NCBI GenBank assembly: GCA_944390775.1
Contig: CALXQQ010000005.1
Coordinates: 1 to 48,062 of the forward strand
Source of the DNA: an uncultured Alphaproteobacteria bacterium
Lineage (GTDB): Bacteria; Pseudomonadota; Alphaproteobacteria; UBA3830
Reading direction: 5' to 3'
DNA length: 48,062 bases
Part shown: piece by piece, positions 16,686 through 29,649 of the stretch
Layout of the letters: each line of letters begins with the position of its first letter
How positions within the stretch are numbered: position 1 is the stretch's first letter
Program-made: the position numbers and the translations under genes
Notes under the pieces: model-generated
Database searches by the model: none
Seen by the model: only the letters and a program-made list of their open reading frames with translations
Told to the model about the DNA's origin: nothing

Positions 16686-17411
16686 ATGATACAAACAATA
16701 TCTACCTTTATAAAAACTCGACATGAACGTAGCATCAGCTACTACATGAGAGCTTTCGATACATACGAAAAAACTGGAAAAAACACGTACAACAATGCTG
16801 CAGCATATTTTGGCTGCGCGTGGATGCTTTATCGAAAGATGTATCTCCATGCAATAGTAGCACTTATATGCCAATATATACTATTCATGTCCTTAGGCTT
16901 CATTGGACTAAAAATTACGCTTTTTGGAGAGGCTGACACAGGACAGAGCATAGGTGTACTATTGAGTGTAATTATCAGCTGCAGACTATTCGGAACCTAT
17001 GGAAATGCACTTTATTATAATGTAATTAAATCGCGGATATCTGAAAAATATCACACCCTGAATAACTATCAACCGACCGCGCCCGCGCTGGCTATATGTT
17101 TTGCAGCAGCACACTGCCCCAGGCCCACACTGCTAGCTGTAATATTATTAGCGCTATACTACTACCGAGATGATATCTCTTTAAACCGCGATCAGAGTTC
17201 TTCTAAGCAATTGAAAGACACACAAATCACACCAGAAGAAATAAAACAATACTTGGAAAAAACTGCGCAGAATTCAAACAAAAATCCAACATACCTGGCC
17301 TATCTGTTAACAGCAATCTCCCTTGTACTTATAATGTTTGTAGGGTACTACGACCCCTCTTGGAGAATAATATATATCATTTGTACATTGTTCCCTGTCA
17401 TACACGCTTAG
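16686..17411 (+). CDS. DUF2628 family membrane protein
   Basis: 241 residues. The segment NNAAAYFGCAWMLYRKMY (residues about 37-54) is the DUF2628 signature (AAFFFGPFWLLYRKMY type). It is followed by several hydrophobic segments: about 55-80, 90-108, 130-160 and 205-235. GGAG precedes the start. DUF2628 proteins are inner-membrane proteins of unknown function. The stop codon lies inside the 3' hairpin. Confidence 0.78.
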   Translation: MIQTISTFIKTRHERSISYYMRAFDTYEKTGKNTYNNAAAYFGCAWMLYRKMYLHAIVALICQYILFMSLGFIGLKITLFGEADTGQSIGVLLSVIISCRLFGTYGNALYYNVIKSRISEKYHTLNNYQPTAPALAICFAAAHCPRPTLLAVILLALYYYRDDISLNRDQSSSKQLKDTQITPEEIKQYLEKTAQNSNKNPTYLAYLLTAISLVLIMFVGYYDPSWRIIYIICTLFPVIHA

Positions 17412-17430
17412 GAGGCAAAACGCCTCCTAA
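17408..17430 (+). terminator. Perfect hairpin overlapping the DUF2628 gene stop
   Basis: TTAGGAGGC, five-base loop, GCCTCCTAA. The first arm contains the stop codon (17409-17411). No strong T-run follows. Confidence 0.55.
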
Positions 17431-17524
17431 CTCCGAAATCTTTAGAGCAACGATTGCACTTAGCTATATTCCCAGATAATGATCTTCTCAAAACGTAGGA
17501 CCCGATACTCTCTGCTTTTTGCTA

Positions 17525-17553
17525 TTGCGATATTTCACTAAACAGTGTATAAA
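17525..17553 (+). promoter_or_regulatory. Promoter of the rpsF-rpsR operon
   Basis: TTGCGA at 17525-17530, a 17-base spacer, then TATAAA at 17548-17553. It leaves a leader of about 50 bases before rpsF. Confidence 0.65.
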
Positions 17554-17610
17554 GATATACGGGGATTTTTGGATCTCTAGCATTTTAATTGGACATTGGT
17601 TAAGAGGATT

Positions 17611-18045
17611 ATGAGGTTATACGAGTGTGTTTTTATTGGCCGGCAAGATCTGTCACAACAACAGATAGAGGCGCTGGGCGTGGGTCTTGGGCTATTTGTA
17701 AAGCAAAATGGCGGAGAAGTAGTACGCAGTGAATACTGTGGACTCAGAAGCTTAGCTTATCCGATCAAGAAAAATTACAAAGGTCACTACTACATCATAC
17801 AGATGAAAGCGAATAAATCGGTAGTTGATGAGTTAACTCATACAATGAAGTTTAACGAAGATATCGTACGTTATTTGTTAGTTACAGTAGACGAGTTTGA
17901 GAATCGTGAAAATCTGATCACGCAGATGAAGACAAATAACGATGATTTCAACAAAGATGTAGGCTATCGTCAGAAGGTTGACAAGAGCGGAGTCGACGAA
18001 GACAAAGGAGCAGAGAGCTCTGACAGTGTTGAAGTCAGTGCATAG
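17611..18045 (+). CDS. rpsF: 30S ribosomal protein S6
   Basis: 144 residues from the ATG at 17611 ([15 protein letters not shown]). AGAGG lies a few bases upstream; an in-frame TTG at 17596 is less likely because the family begins at MRxYE. S6 binds 16S rRNA together with S18, and rpsR follows 20 bases later. The charged C-terminal tail ([14 protein letters not shown]) is beyond the conserved core. Confidence 0.95.
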   Translation: MRLYECVFIGRQDLSQQQIEALGVGLGLFVKQNGGEVVRSEYCGLRSLAYPIKKNYKGHYYIIQMKANKSVVDELTHTMKFNEDIVRYLLVTVDEFENRENLITQMKTNNDDFNKDVGYRQKVDKSGVDEDKGAESSDSVEVSA

Positions 18046-18065
18046 GATTACAGGAGTTACTTACT

Positions 18066-18296
18066 ATGAGAGAAGATAGAAGAGATCAAGGCTGGAAGAA
18101 AAAAGCTTGCCCGTTTGAAAGTGGTGTAATGAAGATAGATTACAAAGATCCTCGCACCCTTCAAAAGTTTATGTCTGAGAGAGGCAAGATCATTCCCAGT
18201 CGAATTTCGATGGTATCTGCACGCAAGCAGAGAGCGTTGGCTCTTGCTATAAAGAGGGCCAGGTTCTTAGCTTTGCTTCCTTATGTTGCTGAATGA
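18066..18296 (+). CDS. rpsR: 30S ribosomal protein S18
   Basis: 76 residues. Conserved core: [21 protein letters not shown], then RGKIIPSRI and the [20 protein letters not shown] tail. It is the partner of S6. The DUF2232 gene begins inside its last 14 bases in another frame. Confidence 0.96.
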   Translation: MREDRRDQGWKKKACPFESGVMKIDYKDPRTLQKFMSERGKIIPSRISMVSARKQRALALAIKRARFLALLPYVAE

Positions 18297-19227
18297 TTAT
18301 ATAAAGCGAGAGGCCATTGTAGCCGGACTATTGTGTTCGTTACTGGTCTCTCTTCGTATATTTTTTCCATTACAGTTTTGTTGTGCAGCGCCTTTGTTCG
18401 TCGCGTTTGTGTCTTATGGTAATGCGTATGGGCTGCAAGCTTGTGCTGTGGCGGTTGTGTGTCTTCTGATAGAAAGCGCGTTAGGAATTTTTCCGTCTCA
18501 GCAGGCACTGTGGAATGCAACACTGCTCCCAATAGTAGATCTGATAGTTCCTGTAGGTGTGGTGGGATATTGTTTTTTGCAGAAAAAGGTAGTCGGCCGA
18601 AAGACATGGTGGTATCCCGAGTCGTTTTTGTTGCGTAATTTCACGATATTGTGCGCACTAGTGGCCATGATTTACAGTGTTACACAGTTTAGCCCCGATC
18701 AAATGATTCCCATTGTAGAAGAAGCTGCGAAGACTATTCAAAACATGTTGGGCGCTAATAACAACATCAATATAGATATGATAAAACGTGGCATGATGCC
18801 ATGGGCTAAGGTATTTTCAGGCATATATGTTCTATCGAACGCAATGGGACTACTCATTAATTTCGCAATAGCACTGAAAATCGCAGAAAAACTACAGCGC
18901 AAGCAACGCAATTTTGATCTGATAACGTTACAGCTACATCCGTTTCTTGGAGCTGCGCCTTTAGTTCTGCTAACAGCAGCAATTCTAGTTCCATCAGTTG
19001 GACATATTTTGGGATCTGCGGCAATAGCAATGACAATTGGCCCGCTTATAACAGGACTTGTGTCTATACATAGACGCATTTCACAGCAACACGCACAAAA
19101 AACACTCATGATATACGGCTCAATTCTACTGCTGGCATTGTTTTTTCCGACGTTACTGTCTATTCTATTTCTACTGGCTATTATTGTCGGAATCAGCAAT
19201 AGTCTGCGAAATAATGACGTTGGTTAG
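18283..19227 (+). CDS. DUF2232 family polytopic membrane protein
   Basis: 314 residues with about eight hydrophobic segments, in the usual alphaproteobacterial place just after rpsR. The start overlaps rpsR by 14 bases, so translation is probably coupled. Distant relatives (YybS-like) are membrane proteins of unknown function. The ribosomal protein L9 gene usually found next is not present; ligA follows 18 bases later. Confidence 0.8.
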   Translation: MLLNDYIKREAIVAGLLCSLLVSLRIFFPLQFCCAAPLFVAFVSYGNAYGLQACAVAVVCLLIESALGIFPSQQALWNATLLPIVDLIVPVGVVGYCFLQKKVVGRKTWWYPESFLLRNFTILCALVAMIYSVTQFSPDQMIPIVEEAAKTIQNMLGANNNINIDMIKRGMMPWAKVFSGIYVLSNAMGLLINFAIALKIAEKLQRKQRNFDLITLQLHPFLGAAPLVLLTAAILVPSVGHILGSAAIAMTIGPLITGLVSIHRRISQQHAQKTLMIYGSILLLALFFPTLLSILFLLAIIVGISNSLRNNDVG

Positions 19228-19239
19228 AGGTGTGCATAG

Positions 19240-21255
<2,016 letters not shown>

Positions 21256-21330
21256 AAAATTTCTCTCGCATTAACTATTTTTAAAACCTTTCTATTACAA
21301 AATCTACGTTGATTGATGGGTTTTTGTATT

Positions 21331-24300
21331 ATGAGTTTTTTTAGTAATGCTGTTAGACTAATCCGTAGACGGAAAGATGATAAGAATGTAGATTTACAGA
21401 ACACTACTCTGGAAATAGATTTTGCTGAACGCAACTATGTAAAAGAGTCGTTTACTGTTCTAATTAGACGACCGTTATCTCGGGTTATGTTGAAAATTAT
21501 AAAGGTTACAGCCCTCGTTATCACTGGCTGTCTAGGTGGTATAGCGGCTGCGGTCGTTGCTCTGGCAATATTGATGCAATTTGGCTCGATGGAAAACACT
21601 ATGATATCTGGTTTTATCGCGAGCAAAATTGAGCAATTGTTCCCTGATGCAGATTTTAGCACAAAGTCAGCATCCATTAGATGGAATACCGCTGCGAAAA
21701 CTTTCGAGATCAACATGAAAAAAGTTCATCTCAATGATTTTATTATACCTAATATAAGTATCGTACCGGATTATGCTGAATCGTTCAAACAGCAAACTTT
21801 AGTCGTAAAAACTCTATCAGTAATTGGCCCCAAAATTAATGCACGCATCGGCGACGACTGGAAGAGAATTGCTATTAATCCAAATATGATCAAAACTGAT
21901 AAGCAAACGACTTATTTTGAACCATTGCCATCATTAGGTAACTTCGCAAGCATTTTCGGAAAAAACAGCGTTATAAAGTTAATAAACGCAAATATAGTTG
22001 CAATAGAAGATGGAGTTACCTGGAACTTTAATAACGTGTATTGTGAATCTATTGTAGGAGAAAATTTCCCTCGAGTTTTAGAAGGAACAACCTACTTACC
22101 GGGACAAAAAGCTATCTCAAAAGTTAGCATCACTAAGGATAATGTCGCATCTAGTGGGGCGAACAATGTGTATGACATACGTTTGGAATCAGTTAATCCA
22201 GACGCTGTGATTGCAGCATTGTCTCGTCGTAGTGTCCCTGTTGATTCGAGAATATTAACCGCAATCGACGGATATAATTTACCTGTATCTGGTTCTATGA
22301 AGCTGCGTTTTGCAGGATCAAAATTTACAGGCGGTGAGTTCGCGCTAAACTCTACAGGTGGATCCATCAAGTTGCCTGTTAAAAGCACCTTCTCTCTCAA
22401 TCTAGGAAAAAGAATTGATAGTGGAGAAATATATGGAAAATTCTCTGATGACGGCGCTATTATCGATACAATAAAAATAGCCTATGGAAATTCAGGTTTT
22501 CAGCTAACTGGCATGAGTGTCCCTCTTAGCAATTTCCGATTCTTAGATATGGTCAATCTGGACGGAACTCTTAGCTTAACCAATATCAATGTACAAGAAA
22601 TGGAATCACTATTGCCCGGAAATATCGTGAAATCTGCAATCACGATGTTTAAGAACTACTTGCCCGGATTCCGTTTAGAGCTGTTCAATGTCGATCTAAG
22701 AGGACCTGTCGCGTTTGGAAATCGCTCTACTGAGGCTCCTATTAAAGTTGGACAAGGCTTCTTCAAGGTGAAAAATGCGAAAATTCCATTGGGAAATCAC
22801 GTAGTACACAATATCGATGCAGTCGGACATATTGTCGATGATGGTCTTGACATAAAGCTCATAGGTGCAACATTCAATAATACCAAAATCAACGGAGGCA
22901 TGTTCCACATATCCAACCGTGATAATTCGTGGATCGGCAAGGTTAATGTTGATGTACCACTAAACGATATCACTGGCTATACCGCTGGTTTGTCCAGAAA
23001 GCTGTCGTCCATGCCATTAGGCAATTTGGGAATAAAGGGTACAGCTAATCTCGATATGCAGTTGGTAAGAGTTGAAGGAGATGAAATCGCCAATGGCAAC
23101 TTACCATTCCGCATAGTACAGGGTGAAGGCACAATTGCGTCCGACAACAATACGAAAGAATTGCGTCTCGCATGGGATGCAAAAAGCTTGCGCGCCAACG
23201 GAGATGTCAGCACAGGTGATAGCAAAATTCATATGCAATTGCAGGAAGATCTACTTGCCAATTCCGGCACATGTTCTATGAACTTTGCGTCTAACTCAGA
23301 ATTCTTGAAATGCTTTATCCCTGGTCTTGAGAAAATTTGCTCCGGCGATTTCGACCTCAAGATCGATACTAAGTGGAAAGGTGCAGCAGAAGAACATGCC
23401 GTAGTAATGAATTTGAAAAACGCAACAATGGTATTACCTCTAGTCGGTGATGTGAAAAGCAAAGCAGATAATGGCAGTTTCACAGCTCTCGTCAAGAAAA
23501 ATGGCGAAGAATTTGATTTCACCAACATGCAGCTAAACACGAAAAATAACAAGATTATAGGTTCTATGACTCTGGACAAGAATGGCAAATTGATTCGCAG
23601 TGCGTTCCCGACATTCAATGTAGGAGGATGCTCAGCTAAGGTCAACATGCTGCATAACGAAGCAGGTAAGATGTACTTTTCCGCTGTTGGAGATAGCATA
23701 GATCTCAGCAAAATTCAAAGCATCATGAGCAATATTGATCGCGATAATATGCTATCGATATATGTCAACGTCAGTGAAATGCTGATCTCTGACAGTCACC
23801 GTGTACGCAATGTGAAAGGTACAGTTGATCTGAAAAATGGTCGACTAGTTAATGGCAACTGCATTGGCGTCATAGGAGAATCTACTACGCTGGCATTATC
23901 AACTCAGGAAATTGCTGGAGTCGATGATACTTTGATCACATTATCAGCTTCGGACGCAGGAGAATTTTTGAAATTCTTCAAAATTATGGAAGCTGTTAAC
24001 GGTGGCACTCTGAATATCGTCACCAAAAGCTCACAGGCAGGAGGATCATTGTCCGGAACATTTGAAATGAATGATTTCATTGTACAGGATAATCATCAGC
24101 TATCAAAGATTATCTCTCTCTCTTCTGTCAATTGGTTACCCAGCAGCAGTTTTGCTGTCGGATTTAACTCATGCGTTGGAAACTTTGTGGTCAGTGGAGA
24201 TAAAATTAGCATCGCAAGCGGCGTTGCAGTCAGTCCATCCATGGGAATATCTTTCCAAGGCGCTTACGATAGGCTCAACGATGATCTACGCATCACTGGT

Positions 24301-24672
24301 GTGTCTCTGCCAATGTCATCCCTACTCAACAATCAGGGACATGATGGAGCTCTGGTATCAGATTATCAGGTTGATGGTTCACTTGGACAGCCACATGTAT
24401 CTGTGAAGCCTCTAAGATTGGTAGGATATGACGATTTGCAGGTAATATTCGGGAATACGATTCCGCTAATCATGACCCATAGCAATAATATGCATCCGCA
24501 GAATCGCTCAATCGCACCATACGGTTCTCCATCGGATGTATTCGAGCAAAGAGCTTTTGATAGACCAGCAGAAGTCGCTCAGGAAGAGTCTATGGACGAT
24601 TCTAACTCAATCCCTCCGATGCAAATCAATCAAAAGCACGGAGTAAAAATTAGACGAGGAATTGGTAGATAA
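21331..24672 (+). CDS. AsmA-like/DUF3971-type giant envelope protein
   Basis: About 1113 residues. One N-terminal membrane helix (IIKVTALVITGCLGGIAAAVVALAIL, about residues 50-75) is followed by a very long periplasmic beta-rich region with repeated AsmA-type strands and an AsmA-like C-terminal segment (GGTLNIVTKSSQAGGSLSG). Members such as YhdP and TamB bridge inner and outer membranes and are linked to phospholipid transport. I infer the same broad role. The start is uncertain: ATG at 21316 and 21331 are in frame and neither has a strong ribosome site. The stop overlaps the next start by one base. Confidence 0.72.
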   Translation: MSFFSNAVRLIRRRKDDKNVDLQNTTLEIDFAERNYVKESFTVLIRRPLSRVMLKIIKVTALVITGCLGGIAAAVVALAILMQFGSMENTMISGFIASKIEQLFPDADFSTKSASIRWNTAAKTFEINMKKVHLNDFIIPNISIVPDYAESFKQQTLVVKTLSVIGPKINARIGDDWKRIAINPNMIKTDKQTTYFEPLPSLGNFASIFGKNSVIKLINANIVAIEDGVTWNFNNVYCESIVGENFPRVLEGTTYLPGQKAISKVSITKDNVASSGANNVYDIRLESVNPDAVIAALSRRSVPVDSRILTAIDGYNLPVSGSMKLRFAGSKFTGGEFALNSTGGSIKLPVKSTFSLNLGKRIDSGEIYGKFSDDGAIIDTIKIAYGNSGFQLTGMSVPLSNFRFLDMVNLDGTLSLTNINVQEMESLLPGNIVKSAITMFKNYLPGFRLELFNVDLRGPVAFGNRSTEAPIKVGQGFFKVKNAKIPLGNHVVHNIDAVGHIVDDGLDIKLIGATFNNTKINGGMFHISNRDNSWIGKVNVDVPLNDITGYTAGLSRKLSSMPLGNLGIKGTANLDMQLVRVEGDEIANGNLPFRIVQGEGTIASDNNTKELRLAWDAKSLRANGDVSTGDSKIHMQLQEDLLANSGTCSMNFASNSEFLKCFIPGLEKICSGDFDLKIDTKWKGAAEEHAVVMNLKNATMVLPLVGDVKSKADNGSFTALVKKNGEEFDFTNMQLNTKNNKIIGSMTLDKNGKLIRSAFPTFNVGGCSAKVNMLHNEAGKMYFSAVGDSIDLSKIQSIMSNIDRDNMLSIYVNVSEMLISDSHRVRNVKGTVDLKNGRLVNGNCIGVIGESTTLALSTQEIAGVDDTLITLSASDAGEFLKFFKIMEAVNGGTLNIVTKSSQAGGSLSGTFEMNDFIVQDNHQLSKIISLSSVNWLPSSSFAVGFNSCVGNFVVSGDKISIASGVAVSPSMGISFQGAYDRLNDDLRITGVSLPMSSLLNNQGHDGALVSDYQVDGSLGQPHVSVKPLRLVGYDDLQVIFGNTIPLIMTHSNNMHPQNRSIAPYGSPSDVFEQRAFDRPAEVAQEESMDDSNSIPPMQINQKHGVKIRRGIGR

Positions 24673-25442
24673 TGGCAACAAGAAATAATAATAGAAAGGA
24701 TAAGGTTATGCAGGAGAAAATGAAATCTGGAAATTTCTTCCTACTAGTCATGATTTTGACAGTGTTCGTATGTGTAGCACTAGTATTCAAAATACAAAAA
24801 GGAATGCAGCTGGTGCCAAATTGCTTGGCTGTAGAAGGATTCGCAGAAAGATCAGTTGTAGCAGACAGCTTGTCATACGCATTGTGCTTTGATAGAACAA
24901 GTGCTCATCCGGAAGAACTGATCAAAATGAGAGAAAAAGATAAAGAAGCCACTCTCAAGTTTTTAACTGGCCGTGGATTAACTCGCCAAGAAATAACCGT
25001 ATATGATTTTATCGAGCCAGCTAATCACGCCGATAAAACCATGTATCGCGTTGGATTTTGCGTGTCAATTCTCACAGATAAGTTAGAACCAATTATCAGG
25101 ATTAAAAATGACATGGGCGAGCTAAATGCTCAAGGAATAAGAGTAGCTCAACAAAAATTTGAAGCAAAACATTCAAAAATAGATGAAATAAAGCAAGAAC
25201 TAGAGGCAGAAGCTACAAAAAATGCATTAGATCGAGGATTGCAATTGGCGGATAAGTTATCTCTCAAAGTGGAAGGAGTATGCACAATACGTCATCATAC
25301 GTTTGATGTAAAGGTAACAAGTGCCATTCCTGAAGGGATCGTATCATGTGGATCTCTTGTCCCCGACTCTATCACAGAATCAGGTGCCCTTACACAAAAA
25401 GTACAGGCTCATGCAACTGTTGGTCTTGAGTTAAAATCATAA
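24672..25442 (+). CDS. SIMPL-domain (DUF541) membrane-anchored protein
   Basis: 256 residues. It has an N-terminal anchor (FFLLVMILTVFVCVALVF, about 25-42), then VEGFAERSVVADSLSYAL, the usual opening of SIMPL domains, a helical middle (EAKHSKIDEIKQELEAEA) and the closing strand QKVQAHATVGLELK. SIMPL proteins are envelope proteins of poorly defined function. It starts on the last base of the AsmA-like gene stop, so the two form one operon. Confidence 0.8.
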   Translation: MATRNNNRKDKVMQEKMKSGNFFLLVMILTVFVCVALVFKIQKGMQLVPNCLAVEGFAERSVVADSLSYALCFDRTSAHPEELIKMREKDKEATLKFLTGRGLTRQEITVYDFIEPANHADKTMYRVGFCVSILTDKLEPIIRIKNDMGELNAQGIRVAQQKFEAKHSKIDEIKQELEAEATKNALDRGLQLADKLSLKVEGVCTIRHHTFDVKVTSAIPEGIVSCGSLVPDSITESGALTQKVQAHATVGLELKS

Positions 25443-25451
25443 ACTAACGCG

Positions 25452-25488
25452 ATCGCCCTGACTCAACAGTTGGGGCGGATTTCTTCTT
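25452..25488 (+). terminator. Probable terminator after the SIMPL gene
   Basis: ATCGCCC and GGGGCGGAT pair imperfectly around a loop of about 13 bases, followed by TTTCTTCTT. Confidence 0.5.
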
Positions 25489-25521
25489 GATAATTGCTAC
25501 CTTTTTCGCTTCAATAAGTGC

Positions 25522-27441
25522 ATGTCTAAAGTATCTGTATTGCCGGTTGGCCCATTTGATCACTCTTTTTCTTATCTATGCGAAAATGAGCTTGCAATGG
25601 GAACGATAGTAAAGATTCCATTTGGCAGTAGAGAGGTTATCGGAGTTATCACAGATGATCCAGTTAATGATACACTGGAGTTAAAAGAAGTCTGCAAAAT
25701 TTTCCCCTACCAACTCAGCAAACAACATTATGATTTTTTGGTTTGGATGGCGGAATATACGCTCATACCTCGCGGACAAATCCTCAAAATGTTTTTGGCA
25801 GAACAAACCATTTTTTCACTCAAAAAAACCGAACGAATTGAACCACAATCTTTTGCTTTTAGTTCCATTCAATTAGAAAACGAACAACAATGCGCATATC
25901 AAGCGATATTACAAAGTAATAGCACCACTTTACTACACGGAGTTACTGGATCTGGAAAAACAGAAGTATATATGCGAGTAGTACAAGACGTCCTAAAAAC
26001 GGGAAAACAAGTACTAATTATGCTGCCTGAAATCGCTCTTACGCAGCAAACTGCTGATCGCATAAAACATTATTGCGGAGCAGAACCGCTTCAGTGGAAT
26101 TCAGACATTTCGCCATCCATGCGTCGACGAGCGTGGCGTTTAGCTGAATCGGGCACATGCTGTTTAGTCGTTGGTACGCGCTCTGCTCTGTTTCTGCCAT
26201 ATAATAACTTGGGGCTTATTATCGTGGACGAAGAACACGACACATCCTACAAGCAAGAAGAACAAGGATGTTATAACGCACGTGATATGGCAATTCTAAT
26301 GGGACATCAATTGCAAATCCCTGTAATATTGGCTTCTGCAACGCCATCTTTGGAAAGCTATGCAAATGCTATTTGCGGAAAATATCAATATATTACGTTA
26401 AAGAAGCGTTATGGATCTTCCCAAATGCCTCTTATCGAATTCATTGACATGCGTCAAAATAAGTTCAATGGATTTATCTCTCCACCACTTGAACAAGCGA
26501 TTCAACGCAATATTTCCAAAGGTGAACAAACATTAATTTATGTGAATCGCAGAGGATATGCTCCCCTAACACTATGTTCTAACTGTGGAGAAAAAATAGC
26601 ATGCCCGGATTGTTCAACATGGCTGGTGTATCACAAAAAATTGCAGCAATTAGTCTGTCATTATTGCGGATATCGACAAAACGTACCAAACGATTGTCAT
26701 GCATGTGGTGGAACTAACACATTCATACAATTCGGCGCCGGAGTAGAACGAATAAGAGATGAATTACTACAAAAAATTCCAAATATATCCATTGCCATTG
26801 CGTCGTCAGATACATTAACCAGTCCACAGGCTGTAAAAGATCTAATCACGCAAATAAACGAAAACACTGCAAATGTTATCATAGGAACGCAAATTTTATC
26901 AAAAGGTCATCATTTCGATAACATAACACTGGCCGCAATGATAGACGGAGATTTTGGACTGCAAGGCGCAGATATACGTACAACAGAGCACGCTTATCAG
27001 GTAATTAATCAGGTCGCAGGTCGCACAGGACGAGGAGATAAAAGAGGTAAGTTCCTTATCCAAACATTTAATCCCAAACAGGAACTATATACCATATTAC
27101 GCAACAACGAAGATTTTTTCAGACACGAGTTGGAATTTCGTCGCAGAAACAATCAACCTCCATTTGCACAATTAGCCGCGATTGTATTATCCGGAACCAA
27201 TCGTACTCTTGTCGAAAAAACCGCAAAAACGCTTATGAATACGCCTGTTGATGGCGCACAAACTTTTGGCCCTGCTCCTGCTCCAATTTTCTTAATGCGG
27301 GGTCGTGTTCGATGGCGTATTTTATTCAAAGTTGTTGGCAAGAAAACTTTATCGCATATATTACGCAAGTGGCTTCATGCCTGCTCTATCCCTAGCGGAG
27401 TAAAAATACAAATCGACATTGATCCTTATACTTTTTCATAA
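25522..27441 (+). CDS. priA: Primosomal protein N' (replication restart helicase)
   Basis: 639 residues. It reloads the replicative helicase at collapsed forks. It has a short N-terminal 3'-DNA-binding domain, Walker A in HGVTGSGKTEVYM (about 139-151) and a DEEH box near 236. The eight-cysteine zinc region is CSNCGEKIACPDC...CHYCG...CHACGG (about 351-396), and the helicase C motifs include QVAGRTGRGDK. It is shorter than the E. coli protein (about 730), mainly at the N terminus. Confidence 0.95.
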   Translation: MSKVSVLPVGPFDHSFSYLCENELAMGTIVKIPFGSREVIGVITDDPVNDTLELKEVCKIFPYQLSKQHYDFLVWMAEYTLIPRGQILKMFLAEQTIFSLKKTERIEPQSFAFSSIQLENEQQCAYQAILQSNSTTLLHGVTGSGKTEVYMRVVQDVLKTGKQVLIMLPEIALTQQTADRIKHYCGAEPLQWNSDISPSMRRRAWRLAESGTCCLVVGTRSALFLPYNNLGLIIVDEEHDTSYKQEEQGCYNARDMAILMGHQLQIPVILASATPSLESYANAICGKYQYITLKKRYGSSQMPLIEFIDMRQNKFNGFISPPLEQAIQRNISKGEQTLIYVNRRGYAPLTLCSNCGEKIACPDCSTWLVYHKKLQQLVCHYCGYRQNVPNDCHACGGTNTFIQFGAGVERIRDELLQKIPNISIAIASSDTLTSPQAVKDLITQINENTANVIIGTQILSKGHHFDNITLAAMIDGDFGLQGADIRTTEHAYQVINQVAGRTGRGDKRGKFLIQTFNPKQELYTILRNNEDFFRHELEFRRRNNQPPFAQLAAIVLSGTNRTLVEKTAKTLMNTPVDGAQTFGPAPAPIFLMRGRVRWRILFKVVGKKTLSHILRKWLHACSIPSGVKIQIDIDPYTFS

Positions 27442-27536
27442 AATTTAACTTATTATCAACTTTCATTCAGTAAGCTAGATTAGTGGATTGGAGATTCTAA
27501 TTAAATGATTGTTGTGGTAACTAGGGAGTTTGCACG

Positions 27537-29594
27537 ATGACAGAAAGCACACAGCACGTATTGGATAGGGTAAGACCGCCAAGAGTGCAGATTACCTATG
27601 ATGTTGAAATAGGTAACGCTATTATTATGAAAGAACTGCCATTTGTAATTGGTGTAATGGCAGATCTGTCCGGCATGCCAGTCGACATGTTGCCCCCTAT
27701 CAAGCAGCGTAAGTTTGTCGAAATTGATCGCGATAATCTGCCTGCGTTTATGGCATCCATTAAGCCGCGAGTGGCAGTTCAAGTTAAGAATATGCTGGGA
27801 GGAGATTCGGACAATCTTAATGCTGAGCTCTACTTCAGCACTATGGAAGATTTTGGCCCGATCAGCATTGCGAAACAGGTACCAAAATTAAACGCTATCC
27901 TTTCTACAAGAGAAAAACTAAATGATCTTGTAGTGAAAATGGAAGGCAATGATCCGCTACAAACCACTTTAAAAGAAGTAGTCCAGGACGCAAATCTAAA
28001 AGCGCTGCTAAAAGCGCAAATAGATCTGGTTCTCAAAGCAGATAAACAAACTGTAACCGCTGATTTTGCGACATCTGCTGCACCAGGACAGGGCACGCCC
28101 GACAAAACAAAAGCAAGCAAAAAAGATGATGCATCTGCTGCAAATGCTACTCCACCTCCCCGGGAAATTCTGCGGGAAATGTTTACAGAGGGACGGTTAG
28201 CAAGAGAGCCAAGCGCTGAATTGTACGCATGCTCTATGTTGTTGGAATTTTTAGCTAAGGTCGAAGAAGCAAAACTAACAACAATGCGGAATCCTTTGCT
28301 ATTCGCAGAAAAATTGATAGCAGATATAGATGATCTTTTGAGTAGACAAATCGATGAAATTCTACACGCTCCAGATTTTCAAACACTGGAAGGCGCTTGG
28401 AGAGGGGTTCACTACCTTGTAATGAATACCGAAACCAGTACTCACTTAAAAATACGCATCCTAAACGCTACAAAAAAAGAGTTGTTAGACGATCTGGAAC
28501 ATGCAGTAGAATTCGATCAAAGCCAGTTGTTCAAAAAAGTCTATGAAGAAGAATATGGCACATTTGGAGGCAATCCTTATTCGTGTTTGATCGCAGGATA
28601 CGAATTTACACGACATCCTCAAGATATATTATTGCTGGAAAAGCTGTCGAATGTTGCAGCAGCAGCGCATGCTCCTCTAGTGGCAGCTGCACATCCACGT
28701 ATGTTCGATATGGATAGTTTTTCGCATCTCGGTGAACCCAGAGATATATCAAAAATTTTTGAAAGCACAGAAATGATCAAGTGGAGATCATTCAGAGATA
28801 GCGAAGATTCTCGATACCTCGCACTTGTGCTACCACGTGTTCTCATGAGATTGCCATATGGTCCGGACACAGTTCCTGTTGATGGAATGAACTATGTCGA
28901 ACACATAAATGGCGCAGATAATTCTCAGTTTTGCTGGGGGAATGCAGCTTTTGTCATGGGACAACGTATTGGATATGCTGTGGCATTATATAGTTGGCCC
29001 GCAGCAATTCGTGGAGTTGAAGGCGGTGGTTTGGTAGAAGGTCTGCCTGCCTATACCTTTAAAACAACCGATGGAGATATTGCTCTGAAGTGTCCTACCG
29101 AAATCGCTATTACAGATCGTCGTGAAAAAGAATTGAGCGATATGGGATTCTTAGCTATCTGTCATAGCAAAGGAACGGATTTTGCAGCGTTTTTTGGCGG
29201 ACAAACCACGCAAAAACCAAAAATCTATAATACTGACGATGCTAATGCTAATGCCGCTTTGAGTGCTCGCCTGCCCTATCTGTTAGCAGCATCTCGATTT
29301 GCTCATTATATCAAGGCAATTATGCGAGATAAAATCGGATCTTTTATGTCAAAAGATGACGTGTCGATTTACTTAAATAATTGGATCGCTAGCTACGTGC
29401 TATTAAATGACACAGCAAGTCAGGATTTAAAAGCAAAATTTCCTCTGAGAGAAGCTCGTGTGGATGTATTCGATATTCCAGGGAAACCAGGATCATATAA
29501 AGCGACCATATATTTAAGGCCGCATTTTCAGCTGGAGGAGTTAACTGCTTCAATAAGATTAGTGGCAACTTTACCTCCACCAGTGAAAGGATAA
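27537..29594 (+). CDS. Type VI secretion sheath protein: TssB-TssC in one chain
   Basis: 685 residues in one uninterrupted frame. Residues about 1-165 are TssB/Vip[44 protein letters not shown]. About 165-210 is a linker rich in Ala, Lys, Asp and Pro. About 210-685 are TssC/Vip[40 protein letters not shown], a wedge near [29 protein letters not shown] and the C-terminal hexapeptide region. In known systems the two are separate proteins that co-assemble into the contractile sheath; here they are fused. AGGGAG precedes the start and an Hcp-like gene follows. Other Tss genes are not in this window. Confidence 0.9.
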   Translation: MTESTQHVLDRVRPPRVQITYDVEIGNAIIMKELPFVIGVMADLSGMPVDMLPPIKQRKFVEIDRDNLPAFMASIKPRVAVQVKNMLGGDSDNLNAELYFSTMEDFGPISIAKQVPKLNAILSTREKLNDLVVKMEGNDPLQTTLKEVVQDANLKALLKAQIDLVLKADKQTVTADFATSAAPGQGTPDKTKASKKDDASAANATPPPREILREMFTEGRLAREPSAELYACSMLLEFLAKVEEAKLTTMRNPLLFAEKLIADIDDLLSRQIDEILHAPDFQTLEGAWRGVHYLVMNTETSTHLKIRILNATKKELLDDLEHAVEFDQSQLFKKVYEEEYGTFGGNPYSCLIAGYEFTRHPQDILLLEKLSNVAAAAHAPLVAAAHPRMFDMDSFSHLGEPRDISKIFESTEMIKWRSFRDSEDSRYLALVLPRVLMRLPYGPDTVPVDGMNYVEHINGADNSQFCWGNAAFVMGQRIGYAVALYSWPAAIRGVEGGGLVEGLPAYTFKTTDGDIALKCPTEIAITDRREKELSDMGFLAICHSKGTDFAAFFGGQTTQKPKIYNTDDANANAALSARLPYLLAASRFAHYIKAIMRDKIGSFMSKDDVSIYLNNWIASYVLLNDTASQDLKAKFPLREARVDVFDIPGKPGSYKATIYLRPHFQLEELTASIRLVATLPPPVKG

Positions 29595-29649
29595 ATATTG
29601 GGGTAATGTGTAGTTTTTGTAGTTTGGTGTTATCTGTAGGAGAACTTGG

